Assembly: GCA_934167875.1 (NCBI GenBank)
Contig: CAKPMC010000001.1
Location: 77,466-141,465 of the forward strand
Direction: 5' to 3'
DNA from: an uncultured Bacilli bacterium
Lineage (GTDB): Bacteria > Bacillota_I > Bacilli_A > RF39 > UBA660
Length of the DNA: 64,000 bases
Part shown: piece by piece, positions 25,639-33,801 of the stretch
How positions within the stretch are numbered: the stretch's first letter is position 1
How the letters are laid out: each line of letters begins with the position of its first letter
Made by a program: the position numbers and the translations under genes
The notes under the pieces: model-generated
The model's input: the letters and a program-made list of their open reading frames with translations, nothing else
What the model was told of the DNA's origin: nothing
Database searches by the model: none

Positions 25639-26836
25639 TATTCAATATTGATTTCTTTTTAACAACATAACCTGTTATATCAATTTTAAAATTATGACCA
25701 AACATTATACTAACTGTTATAAATTGATAAACTGATGAACAAACTTGTCCTATTCCTGTACAAAAAGGTGTTTTTAATAACGACATAAACATTCTAAGTA
25801 TTGATGCTATTATCTTATTTGATGTAATTTTAAAAGCTGAATATTCCAATTGTAAATAACAAGTTTTAATTCTATATATTGGATAAATTAAAAAATTAAC
25901 TATTTCAAATGAAAAATATAGCATTGTAATTTTAAAATCTAAATCATAAAATCCATATAATAATACAAACATAATTAAGCTTGTCCCAAATAATATTCCT
26001 AATAATTTGTAAGCATTATTTCTATGTTCTATATAATTAAATTTTCTTTTACTAATATCTATTGTTGCTGCCTCTTTTATAGCATCAAAAGTATCCCATT
26101 GTGTATCAGTTATTAATGCTATAAAAGTTAAAGCAGTTGCATACATTTCTCCATATTCTAAGGCATTAGATAATCCAAATAAGAATATTAAAAAGAATGC
26201 AATATTATTGAACAATTCAACTGAATCATATTTTATACACTTTAATACATTAATATTAAATTTAAAATTATTACTATTTTTAATATAAATATACAAAGTA
26301 TATATTGCTAATGGAATTAATGTTGTTGCAATTATAATAACTTGATTTTTTGTTATTAAAGATATTCCAATCAATAATATAAAATTTAACAAATTAAATA
26401 CTAAAGAATGCTTATTTGCTAATTTATTTTTTTCTTCATAATATAGTTTATCTTGCATCATCGCAAATTCTAAACAAATGAATAGTTGTAATATTGAATA
26501 TATAGTAAAGTTTTTATATGTACTTATATCCATATTCATAAAACTAATATAATTATCTACATTTAATAGAATTATAGTAAAAATAATTATAGAAACAATT
26601 GTTCCTAATACTAAACCTGACATTACTGCATTTTCGTTTTTATCTTTTTCTTTACTTATATTAGCCCCAGTAGAAAATATAGATTTAATTATATAATATA
26701 TAAATTGTAACGGATAAGTTAGTGTAAATATATTAATTAAATTCTTATCAACTATTATTCCAAGCAAAAACCAAGATATTATTGGTATAAATGATAATAG
26801 TGATAAATCAAAACTAATTCTTAGTAATCTTTTCAT
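25619..26836 (-). CDS. MATE/flippase-like multi-pass membrane protein
   Basis: A 405-aa protein with about twelve predicted TM helices and short loops. The N-terminal FIPIISWFLLGIIVDKNLIN and the overall architecture resemble MATE-type exporters, but I see no diagnostic motif. Its ATG overlaps the stop of the HAD gene by four bases (ATGA), and it is the last gene of a four-gene operon with nucleotide-degrading enzymes, so transport of a nucleobase or nucleoside is a reasonable guess. An alternative is a polysaccharide-type flippase. Confidence 0.5.
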   Translation of the reverse strand: MKRLLRISFDLSLLSFIPIISWFLLGIIVDKNLINIFTLTYPLQFIYYIIKSIFSTGANISKEKDKNENAVMSGLVLGTIVSIIIFTIILLNVDNYISFMNMDISTYKNFTIYSILQLFICLEFAMMQDKLYYEEKNKLANKHSLVFNLLNFILLIGISLITKNQVIIIATTLIPLAIYTLYIYIKNSNNFKFNINVLKCIKYDSVELFNNIAFFLIFLFGLSNALEYGEMYATALTFIALITDTQWDTFDAIKEAATIDISKRKFNYIEHRNNAYKLLGILFGTSLIMFVLLYGFYDLDFKITMLYFSFEIVNFLIYPIYRIKTCYLQLEYSAFKITSNKIIASILRMFMSLLKTPFCTGIGQVCSSVYQFITVSIMFGHNFKIDITGYVVKKKSILNNDTITL

Positions 26837-27432
26837 TTTTGAACCATTTTATTTATTTTACTATATATGTCATACCAGCTATAACATCTAATAATATTAT
26901 CACCAATACAATTTTTGTTATATCCTGCATGAAAACATATAACTGGAATTCTAGATGATATTTTATTTATGTTATCAACTTTATCTTCTATTATTACATC
27001 AATATTATTTTCTATACATATACTAAGTTTATCTTCTGGACTAAATATTATTTTGTCATACTCAATTTCATTTTTTCTAAGCCATTCTAAAACAATATTT
27101 TTATTTTCTTCAAAAGGCATTACATTTGCAGAATGTGATAAAAAACTACCTCTTGCGGTAATAATATAAATTTCATTACCATCCTGTTTTAGTTTTTTAA
27201 TTACCTCACTAGCCAATTTTCTAACATCAACATTTATCGAATAATCTTTGAAATATTCAGTCCAAAACTCATCATCTAATTTACTATCAACTTTAAATAT
27301 ATCAGTTGTTTCATAACCTTCATTATCTAATATTTGTTTATTATATTTTTCAAAATAAAACTTACTTCCATAATCTAATTGCCATTGTTCTATGTCGGTT
27401 AATACGCCATCTATATCTATTCCTATTCGCAT
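26833..27432 (-). CDS. HAD-family 5'-nucleotidase-like hydrolase
   Basis: A 199-aa HAD phosphatase. Motif I is GIDIDGVLTD (residues 3-12), motif II/III elements are IYIITARGSF near 93 and VIIEDKVDN near 150. The family resembles cytosolic 5'(3')-deoxyribonucleotidases that remove phosphate from (d)NMPs. It is homologous to the N-terminal domain of the 471-aa gene two positions upstream. It starts behind AGGTGATGTT, and its stop overlaps the downstream membrane gene. Confidence 0.7.
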   Translation of the reverse strand: MRIGIDIDGVLTDIEQWQLDYGSKFYFEKYNKQILDNEGYETTDIFKVDSKLDDEFWTEYFKDYSINVDVRKLASEVIKKLKQDGNEIYIITARGSFLSHSANVMPFEENKNIVLEWLRKNEIEYDKIIFSPEDKLSICIENNIDVIIEDKVDNINKISSRIPVICFHAGYNKNCIGDNIIRCYSWYDIYSKINKMVQK

Positions 27433-27440
27433 AACATCAC

Positions 27441-28049
27441 CTACAAATTTTCTTTTATTTCAGGAAACAAATCATATAAATTGTATCCTAATAAATTATC
27501 AAAATATTCCTTCAATTTAATAGTTTCTTCTATATGATAATGCGTTTTAGCATAAACACCATGTCTATATAACAAATCTATCATTCTTTTATCCACTGTT
27601 AAAACTTTTGTAGTACACATTAAATCGCAAAGATTTATAATTTTTTCATATATGGAATATTCTTTACTTATATACTGTTTTACAAAATCATAATTTTCAT
27701 TGCTTTTATCTGTTTCATCGCGATCGTTTGAAATACAATCTATATCATTATTTAAAAATGAATGTTTAATACAAATTCCTGCATAATCCTCATCGTATCC
27801 TAATGATTTAATATATTTATATCCATTCATTGCATGTGGAAATACACCTTTTTCATTATACTTAAATTTTTTGCCAATATCATGAATATATCCTAAGGTT
27901 TTTGCATAATCTATATTCAAATTTAATGCTTCTGCTATTTTACCTGCAGCATTACCAACACAAATAGAATGATTTATCCATCGTTCATTTGATGTTTCAT
28001 TTCTTTCTTTTTCAATTAGTTTTAATGCTTCATCGCTTGTTAATTTCAT
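27441..28049 (-). CDS. HD-domain phosphohydrolase
   Basis: A 202-aa HD-superfamily protein: HSICVGNAAGKIA (first His, near 27), TLGYIHDIGKKF (HD pair near 55), a later metal/phosphate-binding His near 77 (HAMNGYKYI) and D in NLCDLMCT near 147. The metal-binding set looks complete, so it should hydrolyse phosphate esters. It sits between an HAD-nucleoside hydrolase gene (3-nt gap) and an HAD gene (8-nt gap). dNTPase/YfbR-like nucleotidase activity is plausible from the context but not shown by sequence. Confidence 0.7.
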   Translation of the reverse strand: MKLTSDEALKLIEKERNETSNERWINHSICVGNAAGKIAEALNLNIDYAKTLGYIHDIGKKFKYNEKGVFPHAMNGYKYIKSLGYDEDYAGICIKHSFLNNDIDCISNDRDETDKSNENYDFVKQYISKEYSIYEKIINLCDLMCTTKVLTVDKRMIDLLYRHGVYAKTHYHIEETIKLKEYFDNLLGYNLYDLFPEIKENL

Positions 28050-28052
28050 AAT

Positions 28053-29468
28053 TCATACTCCTAACTTTCTAAATAAATCTTCATATATTCTATCTCTATC
28101 TAATTTAGTTACAAAAGTTATACTATGTCTATTATCAGTTAATTCATAAGAACTATCTTCCTTGATATTGGGACAACTAATTTTTTCTGTTTCAAACCAA
28201 TTTTTATTTATCATATATGCTATTACTGATATATCCCATATTACTCTTGTTTCTTGTATTCCATGATATCCATCATTATAAAATCTCTCAATTAAATATT
28301 TATTTAATTCTTTCCTATTATCTAATTTACTTTTTAATTCAGCTATATCTATTCTTAAATCTAATACTACATTTTTGCAAGGTAGTATAGTCATTTTCAC
28401 TGTAGAATCAAACACTATTTTTACAGCCTCTATATCTTGTTTGAAATTATATTCTAAATTATCTTTATATTCTATTTCATTTCCACCTAACCAAATGATT
28501 TCTATTCTATCAATTATCTTAGGTTCTTTTTTTATAGCTAAAGCAATATTAGTTATAGCTCCAATTTCTAATATATAAGTTTTATCGTTTTTAAGCGCCA
28601 CTTCAATTATTTTATTTACTGCATCATTATTTTCATCATATCCATTTTGAATATAGTCCATTGATCCTTTAAATACTTTATCAATGGTATCAAAATTTAA
28701 CCAATTACATATTTTTAAAATTTCATTATAACTCAACTCTTGTCCATCTATTACTTTTACATCTCTTTTTGTATGAGAATATGGTGCTACTGTAATTGCC
28801 TCAATATTAAACATATCTTGTGACTTAATTAAATAGGCTAATGCAAATTGGTCATCACATTCATTATAAGTATCTGTATCAAGTATCACATTAATTTTTT
28901 TATGTGATACTTTGTTATAAATTTCTTTCCATGAATTAACTCTTTCAAATTCATTTGTATCTCTATTATATGGTGTATCCATAAGTAATGTTCTTATCCC
29001 ATTATCCTTTATGTCCTTACACATTCTTTTAGAATCATCTATCATTACATCAATATTGTATTCTAAACATATTTCTGTTTTTGAATGACTATTATAAGCA
29101 TCTACTAAAAATAATTTATCATAAACAATATCATATTTTTTTAACCAATCAATGGTCATTTTATATGGGTTAGAATATTCACCATTATCTCGACCACTAA
29201 TGATATAAATTGTATTTCCTTCTTCTTTTAATAATTTTACATATTTAGAACATTCTTCAATCGGTTCAAATAGGCTTGCAAAATACTCAATATTTTCTTT
29301 GTAAAATTTTTCTTCATATTCTTTATTCCAATTAAACATATCTCTAATATATAAATCTTGATGAACTATACCTTTTCCATTAATGCTTTTATCATGCTCA
29401 ATATATTTATTTAATAATATATCATTGAAATTCGATAAAACATTATCAATATCTACGCCTATTCTCAT
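28053..29468 (-). CDS. HAD nucleotidase-nucleoside hydrolase fusion
   Basis: A 471-aa two-domain protein. Residues 1-190 are an HAD phosphatase like the gene at 26833 (RIGVDIDNVLSNFND, YIISGRDNG, VMIDDSKRM). Residues 195-470 are an inosine-uridine nucleoside hydrolase: VILDTDTYNECDDQFALAY holds the calcium-binding Asp cluster, TYILEIGAITNIALAI the central strand and EIIWLGGNEIEY the sugar-site loop. One polypeptide could turn a nucleoside monophosphate into base plus ribose. I prefer ATG 29468 over the GTG at 29477 (AGGTGG spacing). It heads the HD-HAD-transporter operon, behind a terminator at 29495-29520. Confidence 0.78.
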   Translation of the reverse strand: MRIGVDIDNVLSNFNDILLNKYIEHDKSINGKGIVHQDLYIRDMFNWNKEYEEKFYKENIEYFASLFEPIEECSKYVKLLKEEGNTIYIISGRDNGEYSNPYKMTIDWLKKYDIVYDKLFLVDAYNSHSKTEICLEYNIDVMIDDSKRMCKDIKDNGIRTLLMDTPYNRDTNEFERVNSWKEIYNKVSHKKINVILDTDTYNECDDQFALAYLIKSQDMFNIEAITVAPYSHTKRDVKVIDGQELSYNEILKICNWLNFDTIDKVFKGSMDYIQNGYDENNDAVNKIIEVALKNDKTYILEIGAITNIALAIKKEPKIIDRIEIIWLGGNEIEYKDNLEYNFKQDIEAVKIVFDSTVKMTILPCKNVVLDLRIDIAELKSKLDNRKELNKYLIERFYNDGYHGIQETRVIWDISVIAYMINKNWFETEKISCPNIKEDSSYELTDNRHSITFVTKLDRDRIYEDLFRKLGV

Positions 29469-29494
29469 TACTACCACCTTTATTTATTATACAT

Positions 29495-29520
29495 GAAAAA
29501 AAGGTATATTCCTATACCTT
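29495..29520 (-). terminator. Terminator upstream of the nucleoside-hydrolase operon
   Basis: An 8-bp perfect stem (29501-29508 with 29513-29520, AAGGTATA/TATACCTT), TTCC loop, followed by T7 on the minus strand. Confidence 0.8.
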
Positions 29521-29835
29521 GATTATTTTTTAACCTACTTATGTTAATAATACTCTTATTTTTATCCTTTTCTGACCAATTCATTTCTATATTAAAAATT
29601 CCCATTTTATGACATTTATTGCATATATAATCTTTTTCTAATTGATTATCAATCTGATATTTCAATATTCTGTATTTAAAAAATAATGTTCTTCATCTGT
29701 CCAGCCTTAAAATCGACAAAACAACCAACATTATCCAAATTAGTTTCTATTACTTTGGATACTTGCATTAGGGAATCCTTATTATCACAGGTAAAAACAC
29801 AATATTTTCTAGTATTTGGACTTTTCATCATTCTA
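29510..29835 (-). pseudogene. Frameshifted remnant of an unknown small protein
   Basis: An ATG near 29835 opens MKSPNTRKYCVFTCDNKDSL ... NVGCFVDFKAG. The frame is then lost; the other two frames continue GWTDEEHYFLNTEY and KYQIDNQLEKDYICNKCHKM, ending in the terminator region. Read together with two frameshifts this gives a coherent protein of about 105 residues, with a CxxC in the last part. I cannot name the family. It may alternatively be two tiny genes, but neither second segment has a good start. Confidence 0.4.
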
Positions 29836-29871
29836 TCTTATATAACATTGCGATAATTATTTGCAACATTT

Positions 29872-30441
29872 TTAATTTAATTTTTTCACTTTATTTCCTT
29901 CATCATTTGAAAGAATATCAATAGCATATTGTTCTCCGTGATCTATACAATCACTAATAAATCTTCTTCTTAATTCATAGTAATACTTTTCATTTATTAT
30001 TGTCTTTTTACCTGTAATTATAATATGTTCTTCCTCAAAAACAGCTCGTTCAGAAATTAAGATTTCTACATATTCTTCATTTTCTAAATTTCTATATAAA
30101 CTATAATTAGCATGTTTGTCATTTTTATTAACACGATAATCAGTTGAACCATGTTCTATATCATCCATATAGTTATACATATATGTACCCATATATACAT
30201 ATATATCATTAGTACTGGTAATTCGACAATGATCGGCTAATCTATCTACAATAGTTTTTCTTGTCTCATTTTCATAATCTCTTTTAAAATCATTTAATTT
30301 CTTATCTAACTCAAAATATCTTTTTACAGCATCATTATGTTCTAGTAATTTTTTTTCGTTTAATAAACTAACATATTTATCTCTTTCATGTATTAACATT
30401 ACTTTTTCTTTTCTTAATTTTCTTAATTCTTCATCAGTCAT
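29872..30441 (-). CDS. Hypothetical protein with N-terminal coiled coil
   Basis: A 189-aa soluble protein not recognised. Residues 1-75 are highly charged and helical (MTDEELRKLRKEKVMLIHER), likely a coiled coil. The C-terminal 100 residues are mixed alpha/beta with many Tyr, Asp and Arg. The AGGAGG site precedes ATG 30441 by 8 nt, so it is a real gene. It stands alone in the island, with no clear operon partner. Confidence 0.6.
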   Translation of the reverse strand: MTDEELRKLRKEKVMLIHERDKYVSLLNEKKLLEHNDAVKRYFELDKKLNDFKRDYENETRKTIVDRLADHCRITSTNDIYVYMGTYMYNYMDDIEHGSTDYRVNKNDKHANYSLYRNLENEEYVEILISERAVFEEEHIIITGKKTIINEKYYYELRRRFISDCIDHGEQYAIDILSNDEGNKVKKLN

Positions 30442-30538
30442 TTCAAAAACCTCCTAATCAATATCCAATATTTTATATTTTTTTATTTAAAAGTAAATAT
30501 ATTTGCCAAATTTAACACTAAAATGATAAGTATTAGTA

Positions 30539-31267
30539 TCAAATTATATTTTTTGTTTTAACTTTTTGTGCTACCAAATTTAAAATAGAGATAATCGATG
30601 GATGGTTATTATAAAGTTTTTCTAAACTCTCGTTAATAGACATTACTTTATAACAAACTTTTTTTTGACTGGATTTATATCTTTTAGTACTATCAAAATC
30701 AACTCTATTAATAGCACTTTTGATTATTTCTAAATAATATGATTGTTCAACATCTGAACTTGAATTTAAATAACCATATACAAAAGAGATAAAAGAATCA
30801 GTACCATTGTTAAGTATATTCCAGTCAATTAATTCATTATTAAATACAAGCATATTTACGCTATATAAATCACTTGAATTAGGTAGCATTGCAAATAATG
30901 GTTCACTTGATGTTCCAATATTCCAATTTGGATCATATAATCCATTTTCTATAATATACTTATAAATATTTTTTAATATTTCATCATTATAATCTAATAC
31001 TTTTCTTTTTTTAGAATCTAAAATCACAAATATTAATAATCTTACTAATTCTGCATCTTTTATTATTTCAATAGTTTTTACAAATTCTCCAATTATCAAT
31101 ACTAATTCATTTATATTATTAATATTGTATTTATTATAAATATTTTGGATTTTATTATTACACTCTCCTATTTTATCATTTTGTTCTAAATTTTTATAAT
31201 ATATTATATAGTATGATAATTGATATATGTTATTTATATCATTTAATAATATTTTTAATCCACTCAT
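30539..31267 (-). CDS. Hypothetical protein
   Basis: A 242-aa protein, predicted mainly helical, Asn/Ile/Tyr-rich, with no TM or signal peptide and no motif I recognise. The repeated short helices (NKYNINNINELVLIIGEFVK, KNIYKYIIENGLYDPNW) suggest an alpha-solenoid-like fold, possibly an immunity- or HEAT-like protein. Start ATG 31267 follows GGTGGTGAG. It lies after the GNAT/210-aa genes in the same orientation, and the 84-nt gap leaves co-transcription open. Confidence 0.55.
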   Translation of the reverse strand: MSGLKILLNDINNIYQLSYYIIYYKNLEQNDKIGECNNKIQNIYNKYNINNINELVLIIGEFVKTIEIIKDAELVRLLIFVILDSKKRKVLDYNDEILKNIYKYIIENGLYDPNWNIGTSSEPLFAMLPNSSDLYSVNMLVFNNELIDWNILNNGTDSFISFVYGYLNSSSDVEQSYYLEIIKSAINRVDFDSTKRYKSSQKKVCYKVMSINESLEKLYNNHPSIISILNLVAQKVKTKNII

Positions 31268-31350
31268 AAACTCACCACCCTGATTGGTATTTATTATACA
31301 ATATAATTTAAAATTTCAAAAATTATTCGCTACACTCATCTATAAATATT

Positions 31351-31983
31351 CTATTTTTGTTTTTTATTAAATTTTCCAAACCCATATGCTTCACTTTGAT
31401 AATTTCTATTAAACAATCTTTCAGAAAATTCATCTCCATATCTACTCATTTTATTCATCATATATTCTTTAAATTTAGCTGGATCATATGAATCTATATT
31501 AAAGTATTCTTCTTGTCTATATAAATTAAAAAATAAATCTGTCATATCTAAATCTATTATCGTATTTATGCCATTTGATAATGCTACTTCTCCAACACGT
31601 TTACAACAATCTTGAAAATGATATCCTCCAATTACTAACTCATTTACATTTCCTAATTGTTCTAAAATATATTGTTCATTTGGATATACAACATCATCTA
31701 ATGGTTTTTCACTTCCATCTTGATTATATCCGCTTGCCTTAGCAAATGTAATATCAGTATATACTATTTTATCATTTGACTGTGGTAATATACCATAAAT
31801 CTCTTTATCTGGATAAATTGCATATACAATTTGATACCCATTATCTCTATATCTTTTTTGAATTGTTTCATTTAAGACATCTAAAGGTCTTCTAATACCA
31901 ATTTCATCATAATATTCATTTCCCAAATCGAACACTTTAGTGAACTCTTCAATTGGATATAGATATAAAAATACTTTGTTCAT
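31351..31983 (-). CDS. Hypothetical protein of accessory operon
   Basis: A 210-aa soluble protein. The central part (NELVIGGYHFQDCCKRVGEV then NTIIDLDMTDLFF) looks like a Rossmann-type alpha/beta domain with a Cys pair, slightly recalling isochorismatase-like hydrolases, but the catalytic pattern is not convincing. It follows a GNAT gene by 8 nt and a GTAGGTGAATAT site, so it is the last member of the 99-aa/phosphatase/GNAT operon. Confidence 0.55.
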   Translation of the reverse strand: MNKVFLYLYPIEEFTKVFDLGNEYYDEIGIRRPLDVLNETIQKRYRDNGYQIVYAIYPDKEIYGILPQSNDKIVYTDITFAKASGYNQDGSEKPLDDVVYPNEQYILEQLGNVNELVIGGYHFQDCCKRVGEVALSNGINTIIDLDMTDLFFNLYRQEEYFNIDSYDPAKFKEYMMNKMSRYGDEFSERLFNRNYQSEAYGFGKFNKKQK

Positions 31984-31991
31984 ATATTCAC

Positions 31992-32552
31992 CTACTTCAA
32001 TTTAATATTATAAACATTAAAAATTTTACTTATTATAAATCTTAAAATTTTAGAACTTGTCATCATTGTATATCTTTTTTCTAATATTTCTTTAGTTATA
32101 TTTAAATTACTATTATTACTTAATAATTCATATTCAACATTATTATCAACAATGTACTTATTAGTACCAACAAATCCATTTATTAAATAAAATTGTTTTC
32201 TTTTATATTTAATATCGGATACTTGTTCATTTGCTTTTTCAATACACAATAAAACATTTTTATAACTTCTATTTAATTCTTTTAATATTTCTGAACCATA
32301 TCCATTATTCCTTTGATTTTTTTCAATGGCAAAATACATTAAATAAGCAATATTATCATACTCAATAATATATTGAAAACCAATTACTTTATCTTTGTTA
32401 TATATTACATTAAACCTTACATTCTTTTCTTTAGAACATTTCTTTAGTAACCAAAATGGAAATCTTTCATCTTTATCAAATGATTCATAATACAATTTTT
32501 TTATCAAGTTCTTATCACTGGATGACATAAAATCAATATAATTAAAATCCAT
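31992..32552 (-). CDS. GNAT family N-acetyltransferase
   Basis: A 186-aa protein with a GNAT core: YLMYFAIEKNQRNNGYGSEILKELN contains the QxxGxG/A acetyl-CoA loop (RNNGYG) near residue 82, and LCIEKANEQ is the following strand. It has a C-terminal extension of about 40 residues beyond the usual fold. It starts behind GTAGGTGTT, 8 nt after the phosphatase gene. The substrate is unknown; it is an operon member. Confidence 0.75.
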   Translation of the reverse strand: MDFNYIDFMSSSDKNLIKKLYYESFDKDERFPFWLLKKCSKEKNVRFNVIYNKDKVIGFQYIIEYDNIAYLMYFAIEKNQRNNGYGSEILKELNRSYKNVLLCIEKANEQVSDIKYKRKQFYLINGFVGTNKYIVDNNVEYELLSNNSNLNITKEILEKRYTMMTSSKILRFIISKIFNVYNIKLK

Positions 32553-32560
32553 ATTAACAC

Positions 32561-33085
32561 CTACAGTTCATACATCTTTATTTCACAATTTTTAAGTCCT
32601 CTATTTAAGAACTTTCCATCTTGTATTCCTTCAAAATATCCACTAAAAGCTTTTGAAACTCCACTATGTGCTACAATTAATACACATTCATAATCTTTTG
32701 TTTTTAATTCATCTAAAAAGTTATATACTTTTTTAAAAAATTCTTGAATATTTTCACTCGTTCCATATTGTATTTCTGTATAATAATTCCAATATTCTTC
32801 TCTATTTGTAACCTCTAGTGGTTGTCCATTTAAATCTCCTGGATTTCTTTCTTCCAATCTATTATCGATTAAAATATCTTTATTTTTAACATTAATTATT
32901 TCAGCAGTATGTTTTGCTCTTATCAAAGGTGAAGAAATAATCATATCATACTCTAAATCTTTAATTTTACTTTTTAACATTTCTGCTTGTTTTAAACCAT
33001 TATCATTTAAATCTTCATTTTCATTATTATATATTTTTAATGCATTATGAAGTACTTCACCATGTCTAACTATATATACTTTCAC
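32561..33085 (-). CDS. Histidine phosphatase (phosphoglycerate mutase-like)
   Basis: A 174-aa protein with the RHG motif VYIVRHGEVLHN (residues 3-14), catalytic partner SSPLIRAKHTAEII near 55, LEERNPGDLNGQPLE near 82 and the second histidine in VLIVAHSGVSKAF near 140. All core residues (R-H, R, E, H) are present. It starts with GTG 33085, behind AGGA at 6 nt. A broad phosphatase of this family could dephosphorylate sugar or nucleotide phosphates. It lies 23 nt after the duplicated 99-aa gene (copy A), so the same promoter probably serves it. Confidence 0.85.
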   Translation of the reverse strand: MKVYIVRHGEVLHNALKIYNNENEDLNDNGLKQAEMLKSKIKDLEYDMIISSPLIRAKHTAEIINVKNKDILIDNRLEERNPGDLNGQPLEVTNREEYWNYYTEIQYGTSENIQEFFKKVYNFLDELKTKDYECVLIVAHSGVSKAFSGYFEGIQDGKFLNRGLKNCEIKMYEL

Positions 33086-33108
33086 TTATAATCCTACTTT
33101 CTGACAAT

Positions 33109-33408
33109 TTAATTTTTCTTTGGTAATTTACTATAATCATACTTATTCATAATTGGATTAATCAATTCTTGGGCTTTATTTAATTCTTCTACTGCTTGTT
33201 CTAATGTATATTCACTTTTCCCAGCTTTAAGTAATTTTAAATGTTCTGCTACTTCAAAAATTATAAATGATGCTTTTCTAGCATTTTCTCTTTTTGTAAA
33301 ATCAAATTGTAATAAATCTGTTTCTGATTCTTTATATTGTTCAATTAATTCTTTTAAGTCTTTACTAGATTTATCAGCATATTTATCTTTAGAAAAATAG
33401 AAAAGCAT
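33109..33408 (-). CDS. 99-aa conserved operon-head protein (copy A)
   Basis: A 99-aa charged, probably helical protein beginning MLFYFSKDKYADKSSKDLKE, not recognised. Copy B at 41533-41832 differs at eight residues, all in the C-terminal 45; the first half and about 220 nt upstream are the same. It is preceded by a good promoter and heads an operon with a histidine phosphatase, GNAT and a 210-aa protein. The ribosome binding site is weak (GAAG). An antitoxin, regulator or adaptor role is conceivable but unproven. Confidence 0.6.
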   Translation of the reverse strand: MLFYFSKDKYADKSSKDLKELIEQYKESETDLLQFDFTKRENARKASFIIFEVAEHLKLLKAGKSEYTLEQAVEELNKAQELINPIMNKYDYSKLPKKN

Positions 33409-33428
33409 TTCTTCAATTTTTACTATTA

Positions 33429-33456
33429 ATTATACTTTAATTCTATCATTTTTCAA
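33429..33456 (-). promoter_or_regulatory. Promoter of 99-aa gene, copy A
   Basis: Minus strand: TTGAAA (33451-33456), 16-bp spacer, TATAAT (33429-33434). The same promoter occurs at 41853-41880. Confidence 0.75.
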
Positions 33457-33627
33457 AAAAATTGTCCACTTTACAATATTAAAATATAAGTTTATCAAAA
33501 AAATACCATATTATTGGTATCTAAATATAATATTTAATATCTAGTATGGTATCTAAATAAATCTAAAATAGTTAAAAATCCCTTATAAACAAAAGTATTC
33601 CCCTCTCTCGAGGGGAATTTCAGGGGG

Positions 33628-33801
33628 AAATATTATTATCAGTTCGTAACAATTTAATAATTAGTTAAAGTCTTACAAAATAAGGCTTTTTCTTTTATCA
33701 TAATTTATCAAAGTTTATAAAAATAACGTTATTTTTGAGGTTTAGTATCTGATTTTGGTATCTAGAAAATTATAATAAGATTTTTATTATTAATAATTTG
33801 T
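33628..33801. other. AT-rich spacer downstream of the HEPN-like gene
   Basis: No gene. It contains the palindrome AAAAATAACGTTATTTTT (about 33718-33736), which may terminate the HEPN-like gene, and another GGTATCTA copy (33757-33764) of the type repeated in the adjacent direct repeat. Confidence 0.4.

Larger units (their letters stand above)
33109..33627. repeat. Direct repeat module, copy A
   Basis: This block matches 41533-42051 in register (offset 8424, no indels seen). The upstream, non-coding part looks identical base for base and ends exactly after TTCAGGGGG. Divergence grows toward the 3' end of the 99-aa gene. It carries a promoter, TAGATACCA repeats and a GAGGGGAAT hairpin. Confidence 0.9.

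Noticed and set aside
33481..33764. Plasmid-type iterons from the GGTATCTA repeats
   Set aside because: Only three copies, irregular spacing and no replication gene nearby; more likely operator-like or chance AT-rich repeats.
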